Of a stretch of 64,000 nucleotides of DNA, positions 35,712-47,459 are shown piece after piece. The notes under the pieces were generated by a model, which saw only the letters and a program-made list of their open reading frames with translations, did no database searches and was not told where the DNA came from. The stretch's first letter is position 1. The number at the start of each line of letters is the position of its first letter. Origin of the DNA: Cytidiella melzeri (Eukaryota > Basidiomycota > Agaricomycetes > Polyporales > Irpicaceae). The stretch lies in contig JABYQR010000041.1 of the NCBI GenBank assembly GCA_022592445.1, positions 1-64,000 of the forward strand, written 5' to 3'. Position numbers and translations under genes: made by a program.

Positions 35712-36877
35712 TCAAGGCGCCATATCGCCTGTCGTACGCTTCAACCACCCGAGAGCAGTCCTTCGCGCACTAGACGACACACGCTGTCTAGGGATCCCGA
35801 GTGCACTCTTGTCAGGCTTCGAGGTTTCCATCTCGACAGCGAACGGCAAGAACGGATTAACTTCGAGAGTGGGCGGTGACGAGAGGATAGTGATGTTCGG
35901 GTTGATTGAAATCTCTCGGAGACCCATGCTGGACGCAGACGATTCATCATGGAACGAGAACGACTGTCCAGCGGTGTGCTGCTCTGGGGATACTGAAAAG
36001 TGCTGACGAATAGGGTACAGCGTCGGGCGTGACGAGGTGCGGGAGCGGACGCGGTGAGGACAAAGTTCAGATGGAATTGGGCCGTAATTCTGCCTAGAGT
36101 GCTCAAGCAGTGCTTGCATGCCGGTTTTATTGTGCGGTGGCTGGAATGCTACATCCAACGTGTCAGCGATGAAAAAAGATGGTAACGACGACGAACTAAC
36201 ATTGCACAGCGAATACCGAAAATGGAGTGTCCTCCCATACTCGCTTGCTCTGGATAACCGTCTCCTGCGCTTCTTCGCAAAACTGGCCACCGTAGGGGTC
36301 CGTCGCAAGCTCATGTCTCAGTCTCTCGAACGTCCGTGTATGAGACGATCGAGGAGGAGTTGGTGATACTCTCAAGCTCCCTGTCTCCTGGAAAGACTGC
36401 GTCGCCTGCAACTGTCACTAAGCCTGCCTCGGCCGAGATTCCACAAGACTCTATGTTCATTGTCGATGCTGATTCCGCCACGTACAAAGAACATTGGGAC
36501 GAGGAAAGTGGTGTCATGACAATGTGGGAGGCGGCGGGCGGCGGGCGGCGGGCAAGGGAGAAATTGTAAGTTTTTGTTATAGAATCAGTGACGGGAGCAT
36601 CATATCGCAGGGACAGCCTTGCGAGCTGGTGTGGGCCTTCCTCGTGGACAAGGACGAGACAACCTCGCTGTCGCGGGTCCGAGGGCATGGGCTTCGGAAT
36701 ATTCACAGTCGCCATTGTGCTCGAACGAGAGGAGGTCAGAATGAGAGACAGCGTTGTATAACGACTTTGAGACCATTGGCAAAGAGCGACGGGCGACGTG
36801 CGCACGGTGAGGGGCATGCAAGCGAGACTAAGTGCGCGACAAACGGCACTCTTGTGTAACGCACCAAAAGGGCTCAT
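35712..36877 (-). CDS. Hypothetical protein, probably three or more exons
   Basis: Minus-strand open segments 36877-36311, 36411-36196 (frame with ERLRHELATDPYGGQFCEEA) and 36110-35712 (ending GWLKRTTGDMAP) can be joined by short introns. One candidate donor is GTTAGTTCG near 36200. The sequence is Ser/Pro/Arg-rich with no domain I recognise. Overlapping plus-strand frames also exist, so exon choice is tentative. It sits in the GC-rich host-like island. Confidence 0.3.
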
Positions 36878-36989
36878 ACGGCTGGTGAGAAAAGGGATTG
36901 TCGTAGAGGATGATGATTTCGAGTACTGTTTGGGAGTCAGTCGAAAGCATGAGGACTGTCGTTGTACGTACTTGCTTTGTAGGAGGTAG

Positions 36990-37455
36990 GCTGATGTTTC
37001 GTTAGCTATGCGGTGAATGGTATGATGAAAGCTAGAATATTGCCATGGAGTCGTGATGAGCCCAATATCGCGGACAATGACTCCATGTGATATGAGGGGA
37101 TTTGGTGCGTTTGAGCACAGTGGGTCAGCTGGCTGCCTATAAATTGATGCAGGCGCTCAGAATCAAACGGTAGCAAACAATCAATGACACGTCCACATGA
37201 CTGAGTGCTTAGGAGGAGCATGCAATTGAAGATCCGTCGTCTGGTTAGTTTGTTACTGACAGTTTCTGTCGCAGGTTTTTGTGTGGTGGGTGGCAAGACA
37301 CTCGTAATAAATCAGTGTAACTGAGTGCAATAATGTTATCGTATGGTCGGACACTATGTAGGGCACGTAAATCTCAAAGACTCAATGGTAATTTTGTGAA
37401 TGCATGTTTTTGACTGCTGGTTTATTTACTTAAAAGGTGTATATGACAACACTGT
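36990..37455. other. No gene recognised
   Basis: The sequence shifts here from the GC-rich island to AT-rich sequence. The 96-codon minus frame 37296-37006 has no recognisable motif. Confidence 0.35.
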
Positions 37456-38890
37456 CTACTGAGGAAAAACAAGAGGTAGCATAGCATTGAACACAAACCA
37501 GACATTGTCAAATCCAAGCTGGGCAATATTCAATGATGCGTAGACATGTTCTGCGCACTTCCTAAAATCACGAGAAACAAACTCAAGGATATCATCTCCT
37601 CCCATTGCCTCCTTGATATCCCGAATGATGTGCATGTCTACAGGAAGTAAGCAGTTACGACCACCCCACTTGTCTGGCAAGGTAAACGCATCATTCCTTG
37701 ACATTCCAGATGGACCAGGCTTGTTCTTCTGCTTCCGAATTGGAAGAGTGTTGCGAAATTCCATTGCTTTCTTTAGCTCTTGGCGAAGTAGTACTGGCCA
37801 TAGCCACTGACATAACTGGCTATATTCAAAGTGTGAGGACAATGAATATGCAGACGGGCTGGCTGACGTACTAATGCTGAGGGTTCTGGTCATTGTACCC
37901 ATGTTCTTCAGCGCCCTTCTCAAATGCAGCGACTGCGTTATCACCCATGTCCAGGCGAAGGTGCAGCCAAGAACGCTCGATGGATATGTTGTGTACACTG
38001 CGCAGATATACATGTGCAGGTAGCTCGTTGGTATCGAACTCTGGCCAAAATATAGTACTAACCAGAAAACCACTTCAGCAAGGAACAATAAAAGAATCAA
38101 AGTCCATACATCTGGGTGGTTTCAGAGCCATGATCTGTAGTTAATTGAATGGGGATACCTGAACATACTGAGCTAACATCGGAACGAATAGAGTGGATAC
38201 AAAATGTGCGTCACCGCGTTCATAAGTCCATACATCTGGGTGGTTTCAGAGCCATGATCTGTAGTTAATTGAATGGGGATACCTGAACATACTGAGCTAA
38301 CATCGGAACGAATAGAGTGGATACAAAATGTGCGCACCTCCATATGTTTCAATCAGGCACAAAAAGCAGTACGCCACAATATAGCCCATCCGATTGCTGG
38401 GAACTACCCAACCACCGAGGCTTTTACCTGTGGCATCATCAACAACAGCCCAGATGGGGAAGCCGATTTTGTAGAGCTTGTCATGGCCATCTGCTGCCCA
38501 TCGTTCGTGAATGCCAATAGGATACTTGGGTGCGCGCAGTATGCGTTTTGAGGTCAGCTCACGTCGGTCAAACCCTTCGGCATCATAGGTGTGCATAATG
38601 TCAGAGACAACATGTTTTTGAATGATGGTTTCAGCTTCAGTTGCGCACAAAGATGGAGTGGTAAGCTTCGAACTTAGCAATGTGTTTCCCAGAGTTGAAC
38701 ACAACCTTGTGCTGAATCTTCTTCACCCCTGAGTGTTTAGATGTATCCCGAGAGAGCTCATCTATAACTAATTGTTCTGCTTCTTCGTGCGACATTGTCT
38801 TGATTGTGGTCCGACTTCCGTAAAGGCCTAACTCTTTACGACGATGTTTGACAGTGGTATCACTGTAGCATTTGTGAGAGTGACATGTAG
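37456..38890 (-). CDS. Integrase-core (rve-type DDE) gene of a fungal transposon-like family
   Basis: In order on the minus strand: GLYGSRTTIKTM and an HTH-like stretch ELSRDTSKHSGVKKIQHKVV (about 38830-38715); GIHERWAADGHDKLYKIG with the first catalytic Asp (about 38510); LGGWVVPSNRMGYIVAY; IQLTTDHGSETTQMYGL with the second acidic site; VYLRSVHNISIERSW with the catalytic Glu (about 37990); then QWLWPVLLRQELKKAMEF and PDKWGGRNCLLPVD (about 37690-37630). It ends FNAMLPLVFPQ. A 54-bp-class intron (GTACGTCAG..ATATAG) lies near 37855-37800. A frameshift near 38660 and a tandem exon duplication at 38101-38334 may break the frame. The N-terminus is not defined. It is related to retroviral-type integrases but lacks a retrotransposon context. 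Confidence 0.65.
38101..38334. repeat. Perfect 110-bp direct duplication (period 124)
   Basis: 38101-38210 and 38225-38334 are identical, separated by 14 bp. On the minus strand each copy carries the end of an intron (ACATTTTG..TGTTCAG) and the exon with TTDHGSETTQMYG. The exon with the second catalytic acidic residue is therefore present twice in the integrase gene. Confidence 0.92.
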
Positions 38891-38894
38891 CAAT

Positions 38895-39597
38895 CTTTTT
38901 GTGTAAGGAATGCTGGCGTACCTCATTTCGATACCGTACTCTACTCGAAGTAGCTCTGATATGACTTTATTATTTGTCTTTTTTTCACGGTGATACCTTT
39001 CAAGAGCTTCAACTAGACAGCTATCACTGCTCTTTACTGCATAGCTGGGTGAGCGTTACATCAAGTGTGCAAGATGTACAGTACAGAAACTGACAAACTT
39101 CACCATGCTGGTTTTTTCCAGTAGGATTGTGATTTTGAGACGCCATTGAAGGTAGTGTCAGTGGTTGCAGATTGTATGAGTTGTGCAAGTCAATGTCTGT
39201 GACATATTGTGACTAGGTAGTGACATCACCAAGTGTCGACAAGTGTCATTGGTCTGTACTGGCAATCAGGCATTAATTACTAAAAAAAAAGCAAGTAATA
39301 TATCTACTATACTATGTACAATGGCAGTCTATATGCAGAGTTTAGTGGCTCCACAATGCTTTTATAGCACAGGAGAAGACATTGTACAGGTACTTCACAC
39401 ATGTCACACTGTGACTTTAGGAGCTTGAGTACGCTTGAGTACCAAGTACCAGACTTGAGCACCAATACATATGACAGCTGCAGTTCTTTTGAATAATTCA
39501 TGCAAAGTACAAGATGTCAAAATGAGAGGTCGAGATGGTTTGGAATGGGCCTGTATGAGTTTTTACAAGTTTTTACAATAGTCTAGCTCTCAGGCTC
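38895..39597. other. AT-rich spacer, no gene recognised
   Basis: It may include the start or promoter of the integrase gene at its left and the 3' region of the alpha-kinase gene at its right. I see no other feature. Confidence 0.35.
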
Positions 39598-39691
39598 TCA
39601 GACGTTCTCTTCTATGTTACTGTCTTCTGCACCTTCACCGTCACACCCTTGCTTAATCTGCTCACTTTCATCACCATCTTCAAACAATTCA

Positions 39692-39722
<31 letters not shown>

Positions 39723-42407
39723 GCTTATATTCAAGGTTGCGAAGGTCGAGAAAATTGCAGAATATGTTCTTCTCGCAAACTTTGTCGTGGGCATTTAGGA
39801 AACTTGTAATACCACTGTTCTTTCTGTCCCAGTAAACATCGGTCATGGAGTTGAAACCACCTCCTGCACTAGATGAGAAGAGAAACATATTAAGTTGAGT
39901 TTTGTAGAGAATAGATGAATGAAAATGAAAACAAACGTGTGTGCTTGAGGGTCAATAAGACACATTCTCCCTGAGCGATCCACTGCGCCTATATGATAAT
40001 AGGTGGTTACAACAATGATAAGAGCCATAATTAGCTCTGCGTACCTTGGAGGTCACAAAGTAGTTTTGTCTTGCAAGAATACAAGTAGCTGAAATGAACA
40101 AAAGCATGGATGGCAGCTTCCAGCTGATTAGCAGGATCACCAGGAGCATCATTCCCAGTGAACTTTTTCACTGTTCCATCTACCCTACCGCAAGGTAACA
40201 GCGGCGTAGCAAGAAACACCCATGCACCAAGATCATTGTAACCCGTCATCTGCGAGGCGTCAAAGCGACCGAGAAATGAACCTTCATAATTGAAGTAGAA
40301 ATCTGTGGAATATTAGGGGATCAGGAGTGTGACTGAGACAAGGTTACATGTATATGCTCACCTGGAAATTTTTGATTGCTGCTTGCGCTTCTGCGAACCT
40401 CTGAGGCAAGCTCATCAAAGGCCTCTTTGCACAGCTGGGCGTCAGCTAGGAGCTTGAACTCACGGCTTAGAATGAAAAGCTCCTCGTTCTCTGAATGTTC
40501 TGGCACAGGATGCTCTGAGTCATTGTCCAATTGAAGACGTGATCGAAGGATGGTCACAGCATACTCCTTGTCGTTGAATCGGGCCTGCAGCAAAGTAATA
40601 CAAGCATTCATTATAGTTCATTAAGGATGTTGAATAAGGGCAGAGCAAGAGGAATGAACAAATACCAAATACGTACATAGAGACCCAACTTAGAAGATCC
40701 TCGGCCAAGATAGCCAGACTCTTCTGACTTGTCGTTGTTGTTCCTCATTGCTGCAATCCAATTCTGCTTCTCAGCAATGAGAATGGAGTGTTCACCTTGT
40801 TTGTACAGCTGCCATTCCTTCGTCTTCGAAAGCACCAGCGTATGCTGCAAGAATCGATACGCTGTAAGGGTGGGGTTACGTAACCAGTACTTGGCGCGAG
40901 GCTGCGGTTTTGGAAGTGGATATGCACTGAGGTGTACAACTTTTGGTGGAGGAGGCCCAGATGGAGCTATGAAAGTAGAGCTGGACTGTGACCGCTTGCG
41001 GCGTAACGCGTGGTGAGATGATACTCGAGACAGCTGTAGGACATCATCCTGCATGTCATCATGCAGATCCTATTTACACATGAGTACACAAGGTTGAGCG
41101 CAATAGAAAGAAAAAGAAGGGAATGAGGATATGTTACCTGGAGGGTGAAGAGGAAACGAAGTTCTACTGCATAGCCCTTGCGATTTGCCTCGGTACCCAG
41201 ACCGTTGGTGACAAAATAGTTGTGCAGGTCAGAAACACTGCCTTCAGTGATGACATGCTGAGGTAGAATAGTTGCAGCTGATTGTTGGCCATTGTGGGCA
41301 TAGATCTGAATCTGGTCCCTGTAAAACATTTGACTTGGTTCTTTTTTGGATAATAGGCAGAGAGACCTTGATACCTACCAGGTCAATGAAGCAGCACTGG
41401 TGTGTGCCAAACTAGGTGTTGCATTGATGGAGTCCAGTATCATCCCTAGCAGCTTTTTGCATGCATGATCCGTGGCATATGACAGTTCAAAACTACACTT
41501 CGCACTTTGGGTTGCGAACTGCAAGAGAGAGAGAGTTGAACATCATCGCTGTCTACTGTAGATGTGATGTAATAAGCTTACCAGCTTTAAAGTCTCTTTG
41601 CCAGCTGACTTCATGTCTCGGTTGTACAGATGCGCAGTAACCATGATTCGTTGGCCTGTACGGTGGCTTTTAACATATTTCTGCTCCTGACGAATGCTGT
41701 GACTGGTGATGACTGCTCGCTTAAGATTAGCGTTCTGAGGGCGAGAATCATTTCGTTTTTGTAAGAAAACGTCAGAGGCCTTGCCCTGGAACAACTGGGC
41801 ATGTTGCAGAACGGCCTCAGCATGAGCTAGCTGTGGGCCACCCAAACTGCCACCTCGCTGGAGGGGCAACTGCTGGAGTGTAGGTGAATCAGACTCCAGG
41901 GTGTTTGACGAAAAGAGTGAATTCGGCAGGGAAGACAACTGGGTAGGGGAAGAAAGCAGAGGTAAAGGAGGAGGCATCATACGCCGTTCTGCCTGATACG
42001 TCTGAATCACAGCCATGTACGTGCGATCCTGGGATAGCATTGCAGGTAACTTGTTGGGGAAACGAGGGCTGGTCATTGACAAAGCAGCTATTGTAAGTAT
42101 ATTGCATTGAAGAGTAAGCAAAGACGTACCCCATTTAACAACACATCCATGACAAAGGTTTCCACTGAGTACAGCGGATTCCATGAAGATCTTTCCACAC
42201 CCATGACATTGCGGCTGTGCCTGGATGAATATGTGTTTAAGCCAGTAATAGTTTGTGAGATGCGAACAAGCATACATTGATTGCCTGCTTTTCTGGAACG
42301 GAGGCTACTCCTGCAAGTCTCTGACACTTAGAGCACAACTGAGCAGAAAGTGAAGCGAAGAGGCGGGCACAGCTCTCACACTGCTGTCCAGGCAGCTCTG
42401 CAGACAT
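39598..42407 (-). CDS. Alpha-type protein kinase with two N-terminal zinc ribbons
   Basis: The start MSAELPGQQCESC (42407) opens a first ribbon (CESC ... CSKC). After an intron (GTATGC..CATCCAG, about 42275-42217) a second ribbon follows (CHGC ... CHGC). A Ser/Pro/Leu-rich linker (about 42060-41830) leads to the kinase: FYFNYEGSFLGRF, YNDLGAWVFLATPLLP, VKKFTGND, then AIHAFVHFSYLYSC and the catalytic DLQG (about 40050). LIDPQAHT follows after an intron, and GGGFNSMTDVYW before a poly-Glu tail (about 39730-39690) that ends at 39598. Alpha-kinases (myosin heavy chain kinase / eEF2 kinase superfamily) are heavily expanded in Agaricomycetes, often with such ribbons. About ten exons, no stop seen in the core. 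Substrate unknown. Confidence 0.75.
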
Positions 42408-42419
42408 GAGGGGCTACCA

Positions 42420-43180
42420 GGTTGAAGACAAGCAGCGGTGTAGTGAACTTTGACATGGGAGGAGCGTCGGAATATTCCGAGAAACTATACAGCACCTATT
42501 CTCGGCTTCCGGCACAACACCTCATTCTGGGTAGCTGGGCTGTGCTCTCTCACTTGGATTGGTTGAAACAGTAAATTACATTTGGGGAGAGAAGGACGGA
42601 CAGGAGGTAGATCTAGAAAGGGACACAATAAACTACGGTGTTCAGGTCACCTATGATGCATGCATGGGACAGAGGAAAACTCACAATCATTCTTCAGCAA
42701 AGACATTTTGTCCACAGGCCTTACCTGCTGAGCTGGCTTAGCGCACCAGCCATCAGCGGAATCAAATTTGTTGCTGTATCACATAAAGTGAGCTTACATG
42801 CTGCATGGCCACAAGAAAGACATTGCTACTGACTTACCTAGCACATGCATTTGTGAAGGTCATAGCTTTGTGCACACAGAGCTGACCATCAATGGCTTGT
42901 AAAATGTTGGGCATTGAACATCCAGTATTGAACTTGAACTTGACCTTTGATGTGATAGATCGGCTGATTGCATCTTGCCAATTAAAGGTTACAGTGGTTC
43001 CAAAATCGGAGTGTGAATAATACCTCAAACTACTGAAAGTCGTGACATGTTACAGTAACATGGGCATGATGTTATAGTCACACTTGGACCCGGAGCTTGC
43101 CGCTGGCGGTCTTGATGAAATTTTTGACCTGACCCACCGGGCCAACCGTACTGCATATTGGACAGGGAACCAAACTGCCA
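42420..43180. other. Upstream region of the alpha-kinase; no further gene recognised
   Basis: The 64-codon minus frame 43028-42834 (DFGTTVTFNWQDAISRS) looks protein-like but has no family I know and no clear splice partners. It might be a remnant exon. Confidence 0.3.
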
Positions 43181-43889
43181 ACCTATTATAGCCTAATGAG
43201 CTGTGTTGCCACCTGAAAATCTGCTCTCACTGAGACATTTGCAACCAATAATCACTGCCATGATCCATCTCACTAGCTTAGAATGCTCAATTTTACGCTT
43301 GCTTGAAATACATCACCATTTGTTGCCTTCCTGCACACTGCATGATGTAACAAAGTGGAATATGTGTGCGAGGGGTAGAGGCTGTTAAGCTTCGAAGATG
43401 AGTCTTATTATTCTTGCTGCTTCAGCAGCTCTGCTTATATACATGTCTGTATCTACTTATGTAAGCGACTACTATACATGTCTACTTCAGCTATTCTACT
43501 GTATTACTAAGTGCATGACTCATGCATGACTCATGCTATGAGTGCATGACTCATTGTATGACTAGGCTCAGCACTTGTACCAGAGGCGTACATAATGAGT
43601 AAATGACTCATGCTAGTACTTGTCCTCAGATGTATGCTTTAGGCATCCTCTGGAGTCATACGTGCTTTCCATGTCATTTCCTATGCTACTAGAACACAGG
43701 TGTACATAGATCTATAGTACTACTACAATCCATATCTGTACGTCTCAGCTAATGTGATGGTTACTACTTGAGTTTCCATATACGGCTGCATAATTCCCAT
43801 ATCAAGACTGTGGGAACTCTGCTACCTAAAGCGTCCTTGTAATAAGGCGTGGGAAACTACATATCATATCATATTATATTATATAGTTT
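43181..43889. repeat. Partial copy of repeat D and AT-rich spacer
   Basis: 43181-43335 matches the segment of the tandem repeat that begins near 44038 (CCTATYATAGCCTAATGAGC, then CTCACTGAGACA). The rest to 43889 is AT-rich, with many ATGACTCATG motifs (about 43510-43610). No gene. Confidence 0.6.
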
Positions 43890-45945
43890 TAACATGATGC
43901 ATCAGGAATTCATTGTCTCTTGTTACTAGTAATTTTTACTGTATCTAGTAGTCATGTGCGTAGCTTTGCTCAGCCCTGTCTGGAGGCTGTAACACTCCCT
44001 AACATGATCTGCATCTCACACAGGGAACCATGCTTCCAACCTATCATAGCCTAATGAGCTGTGTCACCACCTGAAAATCTGCTCTCACTGAGACAATTGC
44101 AACCAATGATCACAGCCATGATCCATCTCATTTACTTGAAATGCTCAATTCTATGCTCACTTGCAATACATCATTTGTTGCTGTCCTGTACACTGCATCA
44201 TGCTTCAGGTATTCGTGGTCTCCTTTTACTAGTATTTGCTACTGTATCTGGTAGCTAGGTGCATAGCTTGGCTCAGCTCACACCATGTAACAGAGGGTAG
44301 AAAATTTGACTTGTTTCGAGTGTGCATAACCCTGAGAACCCTGAGTAAATGAAATGGCAGTGTGATTGTTGGTAGCAGCCATCTCACTCACAGGTAATTT
44401 GTTAGTCAGTGGCATAGCTCATTAAACTAAAACCAAATAGATTGGCATCTTGCACTAGTTTCCTGTGCAATATGCAGATCATGTTCCGTGTACTGTACAG
44501 TACAGCCTCCAGCTAAAGATAGGAGGGTATCCTTACCAGAAGTCCCGTGTCTTGTAGCTTCTGGAGTATTATTATTATTTCATACTTGCTTGTAAGTTGT
44601 TTCACCCTCCATGTACACACACTCCAAGTACTCACCTTGTCTTTACTGTATTTGTGGCTTCCATACTTGTGAATAATATACAGAGGCCCATGTATTATTT
44701 GTCACTTAATTCATCCCAAATGCACACATCACACAATGGAATGCCTGGTCAGAGACTGACCATTGGCCTGTCTGGAGGCTATGCCACACCCAACATGATC
44801 TGCACAGAGACCATTATACCAACCTACTATGGTCTAATGTGCTATGTCACCACTTGAAACTCTGCTGTCACTGAGACAATTGCTACAACCACTGCCATGA
44901 TCCATCTCATTTACTTGAAATGCTCAATTTCACGCTTGCTTGAAATACATCACCATTTGTTGCCCTCCTGTACACTGCATGATGCATCAGGAATTCATTG
45001 TCTCTTTTTACTAGTAATTTTTACTGTATCTAGTAGTCATGTGCGTAGCTTTGCTCAGCCCTGTCTGGAGGCTGTAACACTCCCTAACATGATCTGCATC
45101 TCACACAGGGAACCATGCTTCCAACCTATCATAGCCTAATGAGCTGTGTTGCCACCTGAAAATTTGCTCTCACTGAGACAATTGCAACCAATAACCACTG
45201 CCATGATCCATCTCATTAACTTGAAATGCTCAATTTTATGCTTGCTTGCAATACATCATTTGTTGCTGTCCTGTACACTGCATCATCCATCAGGTATTCA
45301 TGGTCTCCTTTTACTAGTATTTGCTACTGTATCCGGTAGCTAGGTGCATAGCTTGGCTCAGCTCACACCGTGTAACAGAGGGTAGAAAATTTGACTTGTT
45401 TCAAGTGTGCATAACCCTGAGAACCCTGAGTAAATGAAATGGCAGTGTGATTGTTGGTAGCAGCCATCTCACTCACAGGTAATTTGTTAGTCAGTGGCAT
45501 AGCTCATCAAACTAAAACCAGATAGATTGGCATCTTGCACTAGTTTTTTGTGCAATATGCAGATCATGTTCCGTGTACTGTACAGTACAGCCTCCAGCTA
45601 AAGATAGGAGGGTATCCTTACCAGAAGTTCCGTGTCTTGTAGCTTTTGGAGTATTATTATTAGTTCATACTTGCTTGTAAGTTGTTTCACCCTCCATGTG
45701 CACACACTCCAAGTACTCACCTTGTCTTTACTGTATTTGTGACTTACATACTTGTGAATAATATACAGAGGCCCACGTATTATTTGTCACGGAATTCATC
45801 CCAAGTGCACACATCACACAATGGAATGCCTGGGTAGAGACTAATTAGTCTCCTGTCTGGAGGCTGTACCACACCCAAACATGATCTGCACGGGGACCAA
45901 TGTACCAACCTATTATAGTCTGATGAGCTATGCCACCTGACTGCC
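43890..45945. repeat. Tandem repeat D, 1,085-bp period, nearly two copies
   Basis: Copy 1 (about 43890-44974) and copy 2 (about 44975-45945) align throughout, for example CATTGTCTCTT at 43911 and 44996. Each copy contains dispersed repeat C (44285-44490, 45370-45575) and internal sub-repeats of GTCTGGAGGCTGT and CTAATGAGCTGTG. Divergence is a few percent by eye. No coding capacity. Confidence 0.8.
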
Positions 45946-45982
45946 AAGGCTCCTGTCTATGAAGCATAGCCATTCTGCATCT

Positions 45983-45990
45983 CTATATAA
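45983..45990 (+). promoter_or_regulatory. TATA box of the secreted-protein gene
   Basis: CTATATAAAC lies 160 bp upstream of the start codon. A candidate 5'-UTR intron (GTGAGTACTT..TTTTACAG, 46040-46097) lies between them. Confidence 0.55.
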
Positions 45991-46673
45991 ACATGCTTGC
46001 GACCTTCCTTGTGCCTCATCCCTACATTGAAGCGCAGGCCGGTGAGTACTTTACATTTCACTCCCCTTCAGTCACTTTACCAACATCACTTTTACAGCTG
46101 TCTGACTATCTCTCCAAAACACCTTGCAACATCCTCGATTCTTGAACAGCATGCAGTTTTCGATCCCTCTCTTGCTTGCCTCCATCGTCACCGGCATGTT
46201 CCACACGGCCGCCGTGTCTGCCATGCCATATAGCGGTGAAGGATCCGGCGGCAACCCTAACAAGTTGGCGGAGGGACGGAGCACAGGCGGCTCTGTCCCC
46301 ACCCCGACCTTGAAAAATTACGGGAGGTCACAGTGAGTATTCGCGCTCCACATTGTACCGTGAACAAAAGGTGTATCTGACGTTTGACTTTCAGTCTGTA
46401 CGACCAAACAGCTGCTGCCGACAGCATGTTTGACAAGCGAAGGCTGCGACACCAGTCACGTGCAATCCCAATCGAAATGCCGAGGGGACTCGAGATGGCA
46501 AACTTGGTCTCTGGCAGCAATGCTGAAAAAGGAATGAGTAATACGGGTGCTACGAAACTCCGTAAGATGGAACCGGGAGGCCGGCAAGAGTTGATTGAAG
46601 AGGTGATTAATTACAGAAATGGACCTGATGCAGAAAGATGGATTGATCAACGCCGGGAGTTCCAAGACACATG

Positions 46674-46862
46674 AGGCGTGGTCAATTCTTAGGTGGTTCG
46701 TCAGGTCGCTGGTTCGTCGAGTTCGTCGCCACCTTTGGTGGCGTTTCCAGGGGCATGCCGGGCATGCCGAGAATCAGTAGAGATCTCGGACGTGCGCCTT
46801 CTCCGCTGGCCATCCCGCCGCTATGCCAAAAGTGGACTGTCTGTCGGGACTCTCAGGAGTAT
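46674..46862 (+). repeat. Left long terminal inverted repeat of Harbinger-1
   Basis: About 189 bp matching the reverse complement of 56030-56217 with scattered differences. It contains a GCATGCCGGGCATGCC motif and an imperfect hairpin around CGCCACC..GGTGGCG. Confidence 0.85.
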
Positions 46863-47459
46863 AGACAAAGTTGGCTATTGTACTGTAGCACCATGCATAC
46901 GATCCAGGAATGTTGTTCACTCTGTGCTCCTCTCTGCTGTAGATGCCCATGATTTCCCACAGGGGCTTTTTGTTGTTCCATAACACAGCTTCCCATATAC
47001 TGTCATGTTCAAATTACAGCTAATGCCATGACCCTAGACCTAAGGCCCAAAAAATGCAGTTGGGTAGCAGCAGGGCTGAGAAATCTAAGTGTTTCTTCCA
47101 TACATATTTTGTAGGTTAGAACCAGTATCAGCCCACTTAGGATGAATGCAGCCACTAATGTAATTTCTTGAACTCTAAACTCAAGAGCCAACCGAGTATT
47201 TTTAGGTCTAAAGTAGGTGTAATAGACTTTTGCGGCCCTACTCATGAACTTTACCCCTATTGGAAGCTTTTCTTGTCTCTCATGACCCCTTTGTTTATAG
47301 TCACATCTTTTGTTTTACCACATGGACACTGCCTTGTTGCCATATAGCCCTTTCACCCCTGTTTCCAACTCCTCTGGTCCTTACAGTTAACATCCCTGTT
47401 CAAGTGAACACATCCTCTCAAGTTGTCATTACTAGCAGTCTTCAACTTCCCTTGCTGCT
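46863..47459. other. Harbinger-1 5' internal region
   Basis: No gene is recognised. It is presumably the transposase promoter and leader. Confidence 0.4.

Noticed and set aside
37456..38890. Fragment of an LTR retrotransposon integrase
   Set aside because: The gene has spliceosomal introns and a different N-terminal region, and no gag, reverse transcriptase or LTRs flank it.
39614..39835. Plus-strand frame with a poly-serine run
   Set aside because: It is the antisense of the poly-glutamate tail of the alpha-kinase gene.
28946..42407. A giant Starship-like cargo element
   Set aside because: No tyrosine recombinase of the DUF3435 type and no matching ends are visible. Such elements are also mainly known from ascomycetes.
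43080..43193. Plus-strand open stretch with LDEIFDLTHRANRTAYW
   Set aside because: It is short, lacks a start and any splice partner, and lies beside repeat D. Chance openness is likely.
46674..46862. A host gene 3' UTR
   Set aside because: The same sequence occurs inverted at 56030-56217 and both outer edges carry ATG duplications, so it is an inverted repeat of Harbinger-1.
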